Below, one piece after another: positions 1 to 8,800 of a stretch of DNA of 64,000 nucleotides. The stretch lies in contig NZ_WSRP01000005.1 in NCBI RefSeq assembly GCF_009767915.1, positions 36,298 through 100,297 of the forward strand, written 5' to 3'. Made by a program: the position numbers and the translations under genes. The notes beneath the pieces were generated by a model. That model was not told the DNA's origin. It saw only the letters and a list, made by a program, of their open reading frames with translations, and made no database searches. Each line of letters opens with the position of its first letter. The first letter of the stretch is position 1. The DNA comes from Parasutterella muris (GTDB lineage: Bacteria; Pseudomonadota; Gammaproteobacteria; Burkholderiales; Burkholderiaceae_F).

Positions 1-602
1 AGATGTTTTATGTTTTATCCGCAGTTGTTTTGATTCCGAGAGTTTTGCTTACGATTTACTCCTCTTTGAAGGCCGGATTTCTGCGCAAACACTTTTCTAT
101 TAATCTAGAGAGTCCTTATTATTCAAATATTCTTCGCCAGTGGAAAGGCAAAACTATGCTGATTCAAGTTATTCCGTTCTCTTATCCTTTAAACGTCTCT
201 GTGAAGCAAGGCATTGAGCATCTTGCTCAGTCGCTTCATCCTGAGAACTCGAAGATTGTTTTCTCAGAGGCCGCGCACGAGGATACGAAACTTCCGGATT
301 TAGGCGGAGCTGAACAAACGGAAGCGCTAGCCGTTTTTGCGATGACTTCCACGCCTGAAGCGGAGGTTCAGGGTAAATTTATTCAGGAATTAAAGAAGAA
401 ATCTCAGGCGGCTTCCGCTTTTATGCGAATTATCGTGGACACGTCCGGTTTTGAGGCAAGGTTTGCCAACACGCCGCAGAGAATCCGAGAAAGAAAGAAA
501 AATTGGTCAGATTTTCTGGATAAATACGGCGTTAGCTTTGCCTTTGTGAATTTAACGAATGCCGACATTAACGAAGCTGCCAAGCAGTTTGAGCAAATTT
601 AA
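1..602 (+). CDS. DUF2868-type membrane protein, C-terminal part (5' end outside window)
   Basis: The reading frame is open at the left edge, so only the last ~200 residues are seen. The first Met in view is probably internal. The visible part opens with a hydrophobic stretch (about residues 2-25) that could be a membrane segment. A soluble C-terminal region follows with Arg/Lys-rich helices. The family call rests on this C-terminal pattern and on the next gene: DUF2868 proteins are commonly encoded directly upstream of a DUF3482 GTPase in proteobacteria. The stop lies 11 bases before the GTPase start, so the two are probably co-transcribed. The molecular function is not known to me. Confidence 0.6.
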   Translation, partial: MFYVLSAVVLIPRVLLTIYSSLKAGFLRKHFSINLESPYYSNILRQWKGKTMLIQVIPFSYPLNVSVKQGIEHLAQSLHPENSKIVFSEAAHEDTKLPDLGGAEQTEALAVFAMTSTPEAEVQGKFIQELKKKSQAASAFMRIIVDTSGFEARFANTPQRIRERKKNWSDFLDKYGVSFAFVNLTNADINEAAKQFEQI

Positions 603-613
603 AAGGAATATTG

Positions 614-2068
614 ATGAGTACGGATCTTCAGAAAATTAACTTATCTTTAGTCAGTCATACCAATGTCGGCAAGACCACTTTAGCCCGAACACTGCTCGGT
701 CGGGACATCGGCGAAGTCGGAGATAGGTCTCACGTCACAACGGAACCCGAGGATTATGTTCTGCTTCGCGCGCCGGATGATTCTCAGCTGATTCTCTGGG
801 ACACACCGGGATTTGGCGACAGTGTTCGCTTGGCCAATCGTCTGAAAGGAAGAAGCAATCCGATCGGCTGGTTCACCAGTGAAATTTGGGATCGTCTGAC
901 AGATCGTTCTCTTTGGCTGAATCAGCAGGCGATCAAGCATGTACGCGACATCTCCAACGTTATTCTGTACCTCGTAAACGCGAGTGAATCTCCGGAAGCG
1001 GTTCCCTATGTGAAATCCGAAATGGAGATTCTTTCCTGGATTAATAAGCCCGTTATTGTTCTGCTGAACCAGATGGGCGAAGTTCGTCCGCCGGAGCAGG
1101 AAAAAGCGGAAGTTCAGGTATGGAAAGACTTCCTCAGCAGCTATCCTTTCGTTAAGGAAGTCATGCCTCTGGATGCCTTTGCGCGCTGCTGGGTTCAGGA
1201 GTATGAACTTTGGAAGCAGATTGAAAACTGTTTGCCTGACAATGAAAAAGCGGCTTTTGCTTCTCTTCATACCGCCTGGGTGCGTCAGAAGACGGCGGTC
1301 TACTCTTCTTCGATTGATGCGATGGCGGCCTATCTCGTCAAAGTCACCAACGATAAGGAACTGCTTCAGAGTCAGTCTCTGATTGATCGACTGCGCGCGA
1401 TCGGCCGTACCTTTGGTTTTATCAAAAAAGATATTAATGGCGCCATGAAGGACGCCCAGGTTTCTCTGTCTACGAGGGCCGCGGACGGCCTTTGCAGTCT
1501 GACGCAGAAACTGATTGAAATTAACGGACTTGAAGGCAAAGGTACAAAGAACGAAATTCTCAGAAGAGTTCGTGAAGGCTGGGAAACTCAGGAATCCGTC
1601 GATCCGAAAGCGAGTGCCTTGATCGGTGCAGTCGCGGGCGGAGCCATGACCGGTCTTGCAGCGGATATTGCGACCGGAGGACTTTCGCTTGGACTTGGCG
1701 CGCTTGGCGGCGCAATTGTGGGCGCGGTTGGCGGAGCCGGAGTCGCAGCCGCATATAACATTAAGAAAGGTTCCAAAGAAAACATTATTACCTGGAGTCC
1801 GGAAGCAACGAAAGGTTTTGTGATTGAAACGGTACTGCTCTACTTAGCCGTCGCTCATTTCGGCAGAGGCCGAGGCGAATGGGAATCGAGCGAATGTCCG
1901 GCCTTCTGGAAGGATCTTACTCAAAAAGTACTTGACGAGCAGAAAGTCGATTTTAAAGAGATCAAAGAGAAAGCTCAGAACGCGGATCAGCTTCGCGGCG
2001 AATACAGCCGAATTCTGAATGCGGTGCTGAAGGAAATTTTTAAAGATCTTTACAACGTTTCCATTTAA
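614..2068 (+). CDS. GTPase with DUF3482-type C-terminal region
   Basis: This is a P-loop GTPase of 484 residues. The N-terminal G domain shows a G1 loop near residue 15 (SHTNVGKTT), a G3 DTPG near residue 62, and a degenerate G4 (NQMG) where NKxD is usual. Residues ~333-382 are a Gly/Ala-rich hydrophobic stretch with repeated GxxxG spacing, like the membrane-associating glycine-zipper part of DUF3482 proteins. A TTG three bases upstream is also in frame, but the ATG at 614 sits 7 bases after AGGA and is preferred. It forms an operon with the preceding DUF2868 gene and is followed by a hairpin terminator. The cellular role of the pair is unknown; membrane remodelling or stress sensing would be guesses. 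Confidence 0.8.
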   Translation: MSTDLQKINLSLVSHTNVGKTTLARTLLGRDIGEVGDRSHVTTEPEDYVLLRAPDDSQLILWDTPGFGDSVRLANRLKGRSNPIGWFTSEIWDRLTDRSLWLNQQAIKHVRDISNVILYLVNASESPEAVPYVKSEMEILSWINKPVIVLLNQMGEVRPPEQEKAEVQVWKDFLSSYPFVKEVMPLDAFARCWVQEYELWKQIENCLPDNEKAAFASLHTAWVRQKTAVYSSSIDAMAAYLVKVTNDKELLQSQSLIDRLRAIGRTFGFIKKDINGAMKDAQVSLSTRAADGLCSLTQKLIEINGLEGKGTKNEILRRVREGWETQESVDPKASALIGAVAGGAMTGLAADIATGGLSLGLGALGGAIVGAVGGAGVAAAYNIKKGSKENIITWSPEATKGFVIETVLLYLAVAHFGRGRGEWESSECPAFWKDLTQKVLDEQKVDFKEIKEKAQNADQLRGEYSRILNAVLKEIFKDLYNVSI

Positions 2069-2092
2069 TTAACCCGTTACGGTCCGATTTGA

Positions 2093-2120
2093 GCTCCGCT
2101 TTTGCGGAGCCGGGGTATTT
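2093..2120 (+). terminator. Rho-independent terminator after the GTPase gene
   Basis: A perfect 7-bp stem GCTCCGC/GCGGAGC (2093-2099 and 2104-2110) closes a TTTT loop. Only a weak T-rich tail follows (TATTTTG), so termination may be partial. Confidence 0.65.
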
Positions 2121-2140
2121 TGTCTTTATTTAATTTTTTA

Positions 2141-2170
2141 TTGACAGTGGGTAAAGTGTTTAGTTTTTAT
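2141..2170 (+). promoter_or_regulatory. Candidate sigma-70 promoter for malic enzyme
   Basis: A consensus -35 box TTGACA (2141-2146) is followed 18 bases later by TTTTAT (2165-2170) as a possible -10. It lies in the 256-bp gap ahead of the malic enzyme gene and implies a leader of roughly 150 bases. The -35 is exact and the -10 is weak. Confidence 0.4.
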
Positions 2171-2324
2171 TATTTCATAATGTGAAATCTCCTTTCAAAA
2201 GTCAATGCGCACGGGACTTTCCGAAGACTGTACGTTAGCATCAGATTTTTGAAATTATTAATGATTAGAATGTATGAAACGATTTAACTAAACCTTTAAG
2301 AACGCTTAACAGCAAAGGAAAAAT

Positions 2325-3971
2325 ATGACGGACAAGAAAGATCAGCTCCGCGGCGTAGATCGCTTAAGAAACCCGTGGATGAACAAAGGCAGCACCTTTA
2401 CAGAAGAAGAAAGAGATAAATACGGTTTGAGAGGTCTTCTTCCTCCGAGAGTCTGCTCCTTTGACGAGCAGGTTGAAAGACTGACCGACATCATCGGTTC
2501 TTACAAAGCTCCGATCAACAAGTATCAAGTACTTGAAGGTGTTCACGCAAGCGACGAGTCTCTGTACTTTGAACTTCTGGTTCGCAACATTGATGAGTAT
2601 CTTCCGATTGTTTACACACCGACCGTCGGCGAAGCCTGTCAGAAATTCAGTCATATTTTCCGCTATGCCCGCGGTCTCTATGTTTCCGCAGAGGACAAAG
2701 GTCGAGTTCGTCAGTTAGTCGCCAATGTTCCGCATCAGGATGTTGACATTATTGTTGTGACGGATGGTCAGAGAATTTTAGGTCTTGGTGACCTGGGTGT
2801 TAACGGTATGGGTATTCCTATCGGAAAACTGGCCCTCTACACTGCCTGCGCCGGTGTCAATCCGCAGAAAGCCCTTCCCGTCTGCATTGACGTTGGTACC
2901 AATAATGAAGAGCTGCTTGCCGATCCGCTTTACATGGGTCTTCGTCAGCACCGCGTCACCGGTCCGGCCTATGATGAACTGATTGCTGAATTTGTTGCTG
3001 CCGTTCGCGAACGCTGGCCCCATGTTGTGATTCAGTTTGAAGACTTCCACAACAGTCATGCTTATGACCTTCTGGACTACTGGAAGGATCGCATCCCCTG
3101 CTTCAACGATGACATTCAGGGTACAGCTTCTGTAGTTGTTACCGGTATGTTCTCCGCGATGCGTGCTCTTAAGCAGAAGCTTTCAGATCAGAGAATTCTG
3201 TTCTTAGGCGCAGGTTCTGCCGCCACCGGTATTGCTCATCTGATAGCCGACGCAATGGTTGAAGAAGGTGATACACGTGAAGAAGCTCTTGCCAGAATTC
3301 GTCTCTTTGACTCCAAGGGTTTAGTGACTAAGAAGCGTGAAGCTGCGATTTCGTCCGCAAAGATGCCGTTTGCCGGAGAGGACGAACCGGCCGTTTCTTT
3401 ACTTGAAGCGGTCAAGGAAGTCAAGCCGACCGCGATCATTGGTGTTTCCGCTCAGGGCGGCGCCTTCACAGAAGAAGTGCTGCGTGAGATGGCAAAACTG
3501 AACGATCGTCCGATTATTTTTGCGCTGTCCAACCCGACATCCAAAGCGGAATGTACCGCTGAAGAAGCCTACCGCTACACTGACGGCCGCTGCTTATTTG
3601 CCTGCGGTTCTCCGTTCAAACCGGTAGAAATCAACAGTAAGACTTTTGTGCCGCGTCAGGGTAACAACCACTATGTATTCCCGGGCATCGGACTTGGCTG
3701 CATCTTTACAAAATGCACTCGCATTCCGAACGAAGTCTTCCTGGTCGGTGCGAAGACATTAGCTGATTTAGTCAGCGAAGCCGATCTGGAACGCGGTTCT
3801 CTCTATCCGCCGCTGACAGAAGTTCGTTCGATTGCTGCCGAAATCGGCGCAGCTGTTGCCGAGTACCTCTTTGACAAAGGCCTGGCAACGGTCGAACGTC
3901 CTGCCGATCTGAAGAAAGCGGTTCGTGATTTCATGTGGAATCCGAAGAATCCGCACTTCATTGCAGAGTAA
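2325..3971 (+). CDS. maeA: NAD-dependent malic enzyme
   Basis: Oxidative decarboxylation of malate to pyruvate in the cytoplasm, linking C4 acids to pyruvate. At 548 residues it matches the large eukaryote/MaeA-type class (E. coli MaeA is 565), not the small phosphotransacetylase-fused class. The substrate region reads YTPTVGEACQKFSHI (about residues 92-106). It is followed by GLGDLGVNGMGIPIGKL and VCIDVGTNN, both family signatures. A Rossmann glycine motif (LGAGSAATGIA) lies near residue 294. NAD rather than NADP preference is inherited from the class and is not proven. The SD AAAGGA is well placed before the ATG. The gene stands alone, between its own promoter region and two terminators. 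Confidence 0.93.
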   Translation: MTDKKDQLRGVDRLRNPWMNKGSTFTEEERDKYGLRGLLPPRVCSFDEQVERLTDIIGSYKAPINKYQVLEGVHASDESLYFELLVRNIDEYLPIVYTPTVGEACQKFSHIFRYARGLYVSAEDKGRVRQLVANVPHQDVDIIVVTDGQRILGLGDLGVNGMGIPIGKLALYTACAGVNPQKALPVCIDVGTNNEELLADPLYMGLRQHRVTGPAYDELIAEFVAAVRERWPHVVIQFEDFHNSHAYDLLDYWKDRIPCFNDDIQGTASVVVTGMFSAMRALKQKLSDQRILFLGAGSAATGIAHLIADAMVEEGDTREEALARIRLFDSKGLVTKKREAAISSAKMPFAGEDEPAVSLLEAVKEVKPTAIIGVSAQGGAFTEEVLREMAKLNDRPIIFALSNPTSKAECTAEEAYRYTDGRCLFACGSPFKPVEINSKTFVPRQGNNHYVFPGIGLGCIFTKCTRIPNEVFLVGAKTLADLVSEADLERGSLYPPLTEVRSIAAEIGAAVAEYLFDKGLATVERPADLKKAVRDFMWNPKNPHFIAE

Positions 3972-3982
3972 TTTTTAAAAAG

Positions 3983-4010
3983 CCGGCGCTAACCCAGAGC
4001 GCCGGTTTTA
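3983..4010 (+). terminator. First terminator after malic enzyme
   Basis: A perfect 8-bp stem CCGGCGCT/AGCGCCGG (3983-3990, 3998-4005) with a 7-base loop is followed by TTTTA and preceded by an A-run. It could work in both directions. Confidence 0.8.
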
Positions 4011-4041
4011 AAAACAACGGGTATTAAAGTTAAAGAGAATT

Positions 4042-4065
4042 AGCCGGAAATTTCCGGCTTTTTTC
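4042..4065 (+). terminator. Second, tandem terminator after malic enzyme
   Basis: The 18-base palindrome AGCCGGAAATTTCCGGCT (4042-4059) runs directly into TTTTTT. Two terminators in a row suggest strong transcription of malic enzyme. Confidence 0.75.
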
Positions 4066-4551
4066 ATTTTTACGGTATTAATAAATCTCAGCTGATCCTT
4101 AAATTTAAAGGGGGATACAAGAAATTTAAATTGTACCCTATTGTCTCAAATTACAGTCGAATGATTCGAGCGCTTCAGAGAAATTAAAACCACTGATTAA
4201 GTTTCTCATCTAATGTTTGTAGACAGTGAGCCTTTAAATTTATCAAATAGTTACAATTTGACTCTTGTTCACTCTAATTTTATTGATGTCTCTTTCGGGC
4301 TTATTTTTAGAAATAATTTTTTGTGCGACTGTCTAACATTTAAAAACTCAAGAAATATTTCGTATATTAATTTATCCTTCCGTATTGTGAAAAATCTTCT
4401 GATCAACGGCAAATCTTTCTATCTGTGTTTCTGAAGCATTGAAATACTTTTGTGCTAGTTCGGCAGTTGAAAATTGGTGCTTCTAAAACCGGTCTTAATA
4501 TTCTGGCTGTGTTCAGTGAGAGCGCAACAGTCCCAGCTCAAGTTTTAGGAA
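4066..4551. other. AT-rich intergenic stretch without a convincing gene
   Basis: Nothing codes here with any support. One 73-codon frame (4213-4434, + strand) lacks an SD, has a composition biased to Phe/Asn/Leu from AT-rich DNA, and resembles no family. No tRNA-like fold was seen. Confidence 0.5.
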
Positions 4552-4576
4552 ATAAAAAAGGGAGCGACCGGCTCCC
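4552..4576 (-). terminator. Terminator of the TRIC channel gene
   Basis: Read leftward, the stem GGGAGC/GCTCCC (4571-4576 with 4560-4565) has a 5-base loop and is followed by a run of T (complement of the A-run at 4554-4559). Confidence 0.8.
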
Positions 4577-4588
4577 TATTCTGGAATT

Positions 4589-5257
4589 TTATTTTTCGGT
4601 TTGTGACCTCGCCTCTTCTTTGACGAAGTAAGAAATTCTCCACTTGAAAATGACACATGCCATTCTCAGTGCAACAATGAAGAACATACCGAGCCAAAGG
4701 GAAATGTCAACAGAAACTTTAAGTTCCAAAAGCAGGATGTAGAACCAGCATCCGATAAAACCGACAACCGCATAAGGCTGGCGGTCAGCAACGACTCCTG
4801 GCATTTGGTTCAGGAAAACATCTCGCATCAAACCGCCGAAGACACCGGTGATACATCCGATGATGACAGAAGACAACCATGGAACTCCGGCTGCTAAAGA
4901 AAGAGAGGTGCCAGAAATACAGAAAATACCGAGACCGATCGCATCCGCAAAAATGTACCAAGCATGTGCACTCTTCCGTTTCTGGAAAAAGCGATAGATG
5001 TAAGGCGCCAGGAAACAGATGATGAAACAAGCGACTACGTAAAGTTCGTGGTCAATCCAGTAGAACGGCCGACGGTCAATTAAGATGTCACGAAGAAGAC
5101 CTCCGCCGAAAGCGGTGGAAAAAGCGACAATAAAAACACCCACCGGGTCAATTCTTCTTTTCATTCCTTCGAAGACACCGGACAGCGCAAAAGCAACGAT
5201 TCCGACAAAGTCAAAGACCGGAATAAGCGCATTGAGCGCTTTAATATCGATTTCCAT
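4589..5257 (-). CDS. TRIC-family (UPF0126) trimeric cation channel
   Basis: A 222-residue inner-membrane protein with about seven hydrophobic segments. It has the internal two-fold repeat of bacterial TRIC channels (YadS/YicG group): GGGLLRD at residues 51-57 and GGLMRD at 141-146, each after a glycine-rich helix. Known homologues form K+-permeable trimers; the physiological role in bacteria is unclear. The start ATG has only a weak purine-rich SD (GAAGAA). The gene is monocistronic with its own terminator. Upstream lie three copies of a 10-base AT-rich motif that could be operator sites. Confidence 0.85.
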   Translation of the reverse strand: MEIDIKALNALIPVFDFVGIVAFALSGVFEGMKRRIDPVGVFIVAFSTAFGGGLLRDILIDRRPFYWIDHELYVVACFIICFLAPYIYRFFQKRKSAHAWYIFADAIGLGIFCISGTSLSLAAGVPWLSSVIIGCITGVFGGLMRDVFLNQMPGVVADRQPYAVVGFIGCWFYILLLELKVSVDISLWLGMFFIVALRMACVIFKWRISYFVKEEARSQTEK

Positions 5258-5269
5258 ATTAGTTCTTCA

Positions 5270-5411
5270 CGTAAAAATTTACGCACGAATTTAATCTATA
5301 TTTACTCTAAATGCACTAAGTAAAAACCATGGCATTTCATTGAATTTACTAATAAAAATGATGGGTTTTGTAAAAATTTACGTAGCTTGCTATTCAACGG
5401 GAAAATTTACG
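5270..5411. repeat. Three copies of AAAATTTACG upstream of the TRIC gene
   Basis: AAAATTTACG occurs at 5274-5283, 5373-5382 and 5402-5411, all in the same orientation. In the first copy the flanks extend it to an inverted repeat CGTAAA-AA-TTTACG (5270-5283), lying 13 bases before the TRIC start codon. The second reads GTAAAAATTTACG. The arrangement resembles a regulator-binding cluster, but no regulator can be named. Confidence 0.4.
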
Positions 5412-5750
5412 TTCGTTGATATTTTGGTGATTATCGGACGGCTAATATTTAAAAAATATTAAGCCGGAAGACGGCATTTTTACCAGGTTTGGCAGTGCTT
5501 CTTGGCCATGAATTATGTCGTTTAAGCTCATCTAAATAATTTATATAAATCAGCTAATTACCTGATCGGTTGTAAATATATTTTTTCTCCCGATAGGGCC
5601 TTATGCGGTCGAAATCTTAGATTTTTGAATAGAATTAAATAAACAGACATAAATTCATTTTAAAACAATGAGATATTAATCATTACATTTAGCTAGCTAC
5701 GCGACGATAAAAATTAACTTTTTTAGAAATCAGTCGATAAAGTATTCAAC
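5412..5750. other. AT-rich intergenic stretch between TRIC and repeat-protein genes
   Basis: No gene is supported. A weak GCCG/CGGC hairpin (5463-5475) followed by ATTTTT is the only structured element seen. Confidence 0.4.
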
Positions 5751-5751
5751 T

Positions 5752-5790
5752 TGATGTAAAAAAATAAGGAGCGTTTTATCTCCTTATTTT
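5752..5790 (-). terminator. Terminator of the repeat-protein gene
   Basis: Read leftward, the 11-bp stem AAAATAAGGAG/CTCCTTATTTT (arms 5780-5790 and 5761-5771) is followed by a T-run (complement of 5758-5764). It lies 17 bases past the stop codon. Confidence 0.75.
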
Positions 5791-5806
5791 CTTGATAAAT
5801 CAACAG

Positions 5807-6184
5807 TTAAGGTCTAACTTTACCGACATATCTGCCGGAACTGTCATAAACGCTGCCGTTGTCTTTTATCTGACCTTTGTATCTGCCCTGAGAATCATAG
5901 GCTCTTCCGTCTTCGGTCATTTTTCCTTTATATCTTCCCTGATTGTCGTAGACTCTGCCGTTATCCATTTTTCCAGTGTAGCGGCCTTGAGAGTCATACG
6001 CTCTTCCGTTCTGGTCAACCTTTCCTTGGTATCTTCCATTACTGTCATAGATTCGACCACTGTCATCCATCTTCCCTTGGTATCTTCCATGAGAATCATA
6101 AAAACGTTCAGCTGAAAGACTCGTACCCATTATGATGAAAAGTGACATTAGGGAGACAAAAAATAAAAATGCCCATTTTTTCAT
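5807..6184 (-). CDS. Small exported protein made of six YDSxGRYxGK repeats
   Basis: 125 residues. Residues 1-25 form a signal peptide (Lys-Lys, hydrophobic core, likely cleavage after SLSA). From Arg27 to the end the protein is six tandem units of 16-17 residues with the consensus R-x-YDSxGRYxGK plus a short Asp/Asn-Gly turn. The units differ mainly at the turn and at the residue after Arg. The pattern resembles short beta-hairpin repeats such as WG or YD repeats, so a small elongated beta structure in the periplasm is likely. No catalytic motif is present. The SD TTGGAGAA precedes the ATG. Function unknown; I cannot name a family with confidence. Confidence 0.75.
   Translation of the reverse strand: MKKWAFLFFVSLMSLFIIMGTSLSAERFYDSHGRYQGKMDDSGRIYDSNGRYQGKVDQNGRAYDSQGRYTGKMDNGRVYDNQGRYKGKMTEDGRAYDSQGRYKGQIKDNGSVYDSSGRYVGKVRP
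5810..6106 (-). repeat. In-frame tandem repeat array (six ~51-bp units)
   Basis: Each unit encodes 17 residues (the third, 16) around YDSxGRYxGK. The DNA copies have drifted at third positions, so the array is old rather than a recent slippage product. Confidence 0.75.
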
Positions 6185-6477
6185 ATGTTCTCCAAGTTCC
6201 TTGCTCTAATTTAATAATAGTTTTTCGATACCTTTAAAGTCGTGAGATGAAAACCTATACATCGTCCTATATAAACGATTTTCTTAAAGGCCGTGCGGCT
6301 CATTTTGAGTATCCTTCGCCATAGACATTGTACCCCTCTAAAACGCCCCCCAAAAGTTACATGTTAACTAGTGTGTCTTTATTTGAATCAAGATATAATT
6401 TCTTAATACGCAGAGAATATTAAATATTTTTCCCATCTAACCTTAGATTATTAAACTTTGTTTCCAAGAGAGTAATC

Positions 6478-7677
6478 ATGGATATTCTTATCAAACCATC
6501 CCAGCTGGAAGAAAGCGCAAAAATCGGTGCGGCCATTAGACATACTATTCACGAGGAGCCGGAACTCGGGCTTTATCTTCCTAAAACTCAGGAAAAAATT
6601 GTGAAAGCTCTGGAATCATTCGGAGTTAAGAACTTTTCTACTTTTGTCGGCGGTAATGATGTTACAGGTGTGGTCGCTGTGATAGAAGGTAATCGTCCTG
6701 GAAGAACGATCGGACTTCGTGCGGATTCTGACGCTTTGCCTCTTGATGAAAAAACATGCGCTCAATGGCAGAGTAAATCAGAAATGAAAATGCATGCCTG
6801 TGGTCATGACGGTCACGTGGCCACCCTGCTTACGTTGGTTCACTACCTGAATCAGCATCGGGATTTTGCCGGAAAAATTGTCGCGGTTTTCCAACCGGGC
6901 GAAGAAGGCTATGCCGGCGCAAAATATATGCTCGAAGACGGACTCGTCGAGAAATTTGGAATTGAAGAATTTTATGCACTTCACTGCGAACCGAGTGTTG
7001 ATGTCGGTAAAGTCGGATTTATTTCCGGTTACGCTACTGCGAATGCAGATGTCTTCAAAATTAAATTTACCGGAAAAGGCGGACACGGTTCACGCCCTCA
7101 TTTGACTAAAGATCCTCTGATCGCTGCATGTCAATGTGTTCTTTCACTTCAGACGATTGTTGCAAGAAATGTGGATCCGAGTAAATCCGCAGTTGTTTCC
7201 GTCGGATGTGTTTCTGCCGGAGAACCTTCCGGCTCCAGTGTTGTTCCGGATCATGCTTACATTGTCGGAACCTGCCGCTCTTTCGAACCTGAAGTTCAGG
7301 ACACCCTGATTAATAGAATGCAGCAGGTCGTTGACGGAACCGCTCAGGTTTTTTGTATGGAGGGGAAATTGGAATATAAGAAACTCTACCCTGCCATGTT
7401 TAATAATCCGAAGAATGTTGCCGAAGCCAGAAGACTCGCTGAAGAAGTTCTTGGGAAAGACAATGTTGTGACCAAAGAAAGAACAATGGGCGGTGAAGAC
7501 TTTTCATTTATGCTTCTCGCAAAACCCGGTTGTTTGTTCCGACTCGGTATGAAAGATGAAACTCATTCGGCTTCCGTCCATAATCCTTATTTTGATTTCA
7601 ACGATAAAGCCATTGCTACCGGTGCCGCCACTCTGCTTTCCATTGCTTTGAACAGAGCCGCCGGTCAGCCGTTGTAA
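6478..7677 (+). CDS. M20-family amidohydrolase (N-acyl amino acid or peptide hydrolase)
   Basis: 399 residues, the usual length for M20D aminoacylase/hippurate hydrolase/AbgB-type enzymes. Metal-site motifs are intact: HACGHDGH (106-113, Cys108 and His110), QPGEEGYAGAK (139-149, Glu142/143), ALHCEP (167-172) and GKGGHGSRPH (199-208) in the dimerisation domain. There is no signal peptide, so it acts in the cytoplasm. The substrate cannot be read from sequence; N-acylated amino acids or p-aminobenzoyl-glutamate are plausible. An SD-like AGAGAG precedes the ATG. It is monocistronic, ending in a terminator. Confidence 0.85.
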   Translation: MDILIKPSQLEESAKIGAAIRHTIHEEPELGLYLPKTQEKIVKALESFGVKNFSTFVGGNDVTGVVAVIEGNRPGRTIGLRADSDALPLDEKTCAQWQSKSEMKMHACGHDGHVATLLTLVHYLNQHRDFAGKIVAVFQPGEEGYAGAKYMLEDGLVEKFGIEEFYALHCEPSVDVGKVGFISGYATANADVFKIKFTGKGGHGSRPHLTKDPLIAACQCVLSLQTIVARNVDPSKSAVVSVGCVSAGEPSGSSVVPDHAYIVGTCRSFEPEVQDTLINRMQQVVDGTAQVFCMEGKLEYKKLYPAMFNNPKNVAEARRLAEEVLGKDNVVTKERTMGGEDFSFMLLAKPGCLFRLGMKDETHSASVHNPYFDFNDKAIATGAATLLSIALNRAAGQPL

Positions 7678-7696
7678 TTTTTTCAAAGCTAAAAAG

Positions 7697-7722
7697 AGCA
7701 TCGGTAATTCCGGTGCTTTTTT
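7697..7722 (+). terminator. Terminator after the M20 gene
   Basis: Stem AGCATCGG/CCGGTGCT (7697-7704, 7710-7717, one G-T pair) with loop TAATT, followed by TTTTTT. Confidence 0.8.
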
Positions 7723-7796
7723 ATTACACATAGTCATATGAATGTCACAAATAAAATATAAAATGAATTTATTAAAGAAATATAAAGGAGGGTCAT

Positions 7797-8729
7797 ATGA
7801 GAATTCTTCTTCCGATTGATGGAAGTATCTATAGCGATAGAGCAATTGAATATATCTGTAATAGAAGCGCACTCAGAGAAAAAACAAATACTCTTTATCT
7901 TCTGAATGTCCAGAAAAAGGTTCCGGCTAAGGCTGCTCAGATAATCGAAAAAAATGAACTAGAAGGAATTCTCGACGATGCCGCAAAAGAAGTTCTTCGT
8001 CCTGCAAAGAAAGCACTTGAAGCTGCCGGTTATAAAGTAAAGACTAAAGTTGCATACGGTAAGGCGACAAATCGCATCGTTGAGTATGCAAAAGAAATCA
8101 AAGCGAATTTAATCGTTATGGGCTCGCACGGGCGCACACCGGTAAAAAATGTTCTTTTTGGATCAAAGACATCCGCTGTGATTGCAAGCTGTAAGATTCC
8201 GATGCTGGTGATTCGTCATAAATTCAAAGATGAACCCGGAGCGATGCAGGTCGGCGTCTGCCTCGACGGATCGGAATACTCTCAGTCGGTAATGAATTAT
8301 ATTATCGATAACTTACCCCTCTTTGGAAAAGAACCGACTTTCCATCTGGTGAATGTCGTGACTCCGTACAGCGGAATTTTGATGCCCGGTGTTTCAGCGT
8401 TTGGCGGACCTGCAATGACGGCAAAAGAATTTGAGTCTGAGCAGCGCAGTCCTTTTGTGGATGCAGCTAAGCCCTTCTACAATAAATTGAGATCCGAGGG
8501 ATACAATGTTGTGATTGCTGAACTTAAAGGAGATCCGTCAGAAGAAATTTCCAAGTATGCCGATGAGAAAAAACTCGGACTTCTGGTCATGGGTACGCAT
8601 GGCGGCGGAATGATTCGAATCATGATGGTCGGATCGACAACAATGCGTGTTGCATGTATGACAGATCTTCCGATTCTGCTGATTCACAAAGAGAGTGTGT
8701 CTAAAAAATCAAAAACGGATAAAAAGTAA
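7797..8729 (+). CDS. Tandem-domain universal stress protein
   Basis: 310 residues with two UspA domains (about 1-142 and 150-302). Both keep the ATP-binding signature G-2x-G-9x-G-S: residues 109-123 (GSHGRT...FGS) and 266-280 (GTHGGG...VGS). Family members bind ATP and help survival under starvation or stress. A Pro/Gly-rich insert lies in the second domain around residues 188-210. The SD AAAGGAGGG, 5 bases before the ATG, is the strongest in this part of the window and suggests high expression. The Lys-rich tail is unusual but short. It is monocistronic and convergent with fdhD. Confidence 0.9.
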   Translation: MRILLPIDGSIYSDRAIEYICNRSALREKTNTLYLLNVQKKVPAKAAQIIEKNELEGILDDAAKEVLRPAKKALEAAGYKVKTKVAYGKATNRIVEYAKEIKANLIVMGSHGRTPVKNVLFGSKTSAVIASCKIPMLVIRHKFKDEPGAMQVGVCLDGSEYSQSVMNYIIDNLPLFGKEPTFHLVNVVTPYSGILMPGVSAFGGPAMTAKEFESEQRSPFVDAAKPFYNKLRSEGYNVVIAELKGDPSEEISKYADEKKLGLLVMGTHGGGMIRIMMVGSTTMRVACMTDLPILLIHKESVSKKSKTDKK

Positions 8730-8753
8730 ATCTACACGAACTTTTAGGAAATA

Positions 8754-8789
8754 AAATTTAAGGCCGCATTTGTTTGCGGCCTTAAATTT
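8754..8789. terminator. Bidirectional terminator between the stress-protein gene and fdhD
   Basis: A perfect 15-bp stem (8754-8768 with 8775-8789) centred on AAGGCCGCA/TGCGGCCTT with a 6-base loop. The A/T-rich outer arms supply a T-run in either direction, serving both convergent genes. Confidence 0.85.
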
Positions 8790-8800
8790 ATTTCGATAAA

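Noticed and set aside
4213..4434. 73-codon frame in the gap after malic enzyme
   Set aside because: No SD, AT-driven composition, no resemblance to known proteins.
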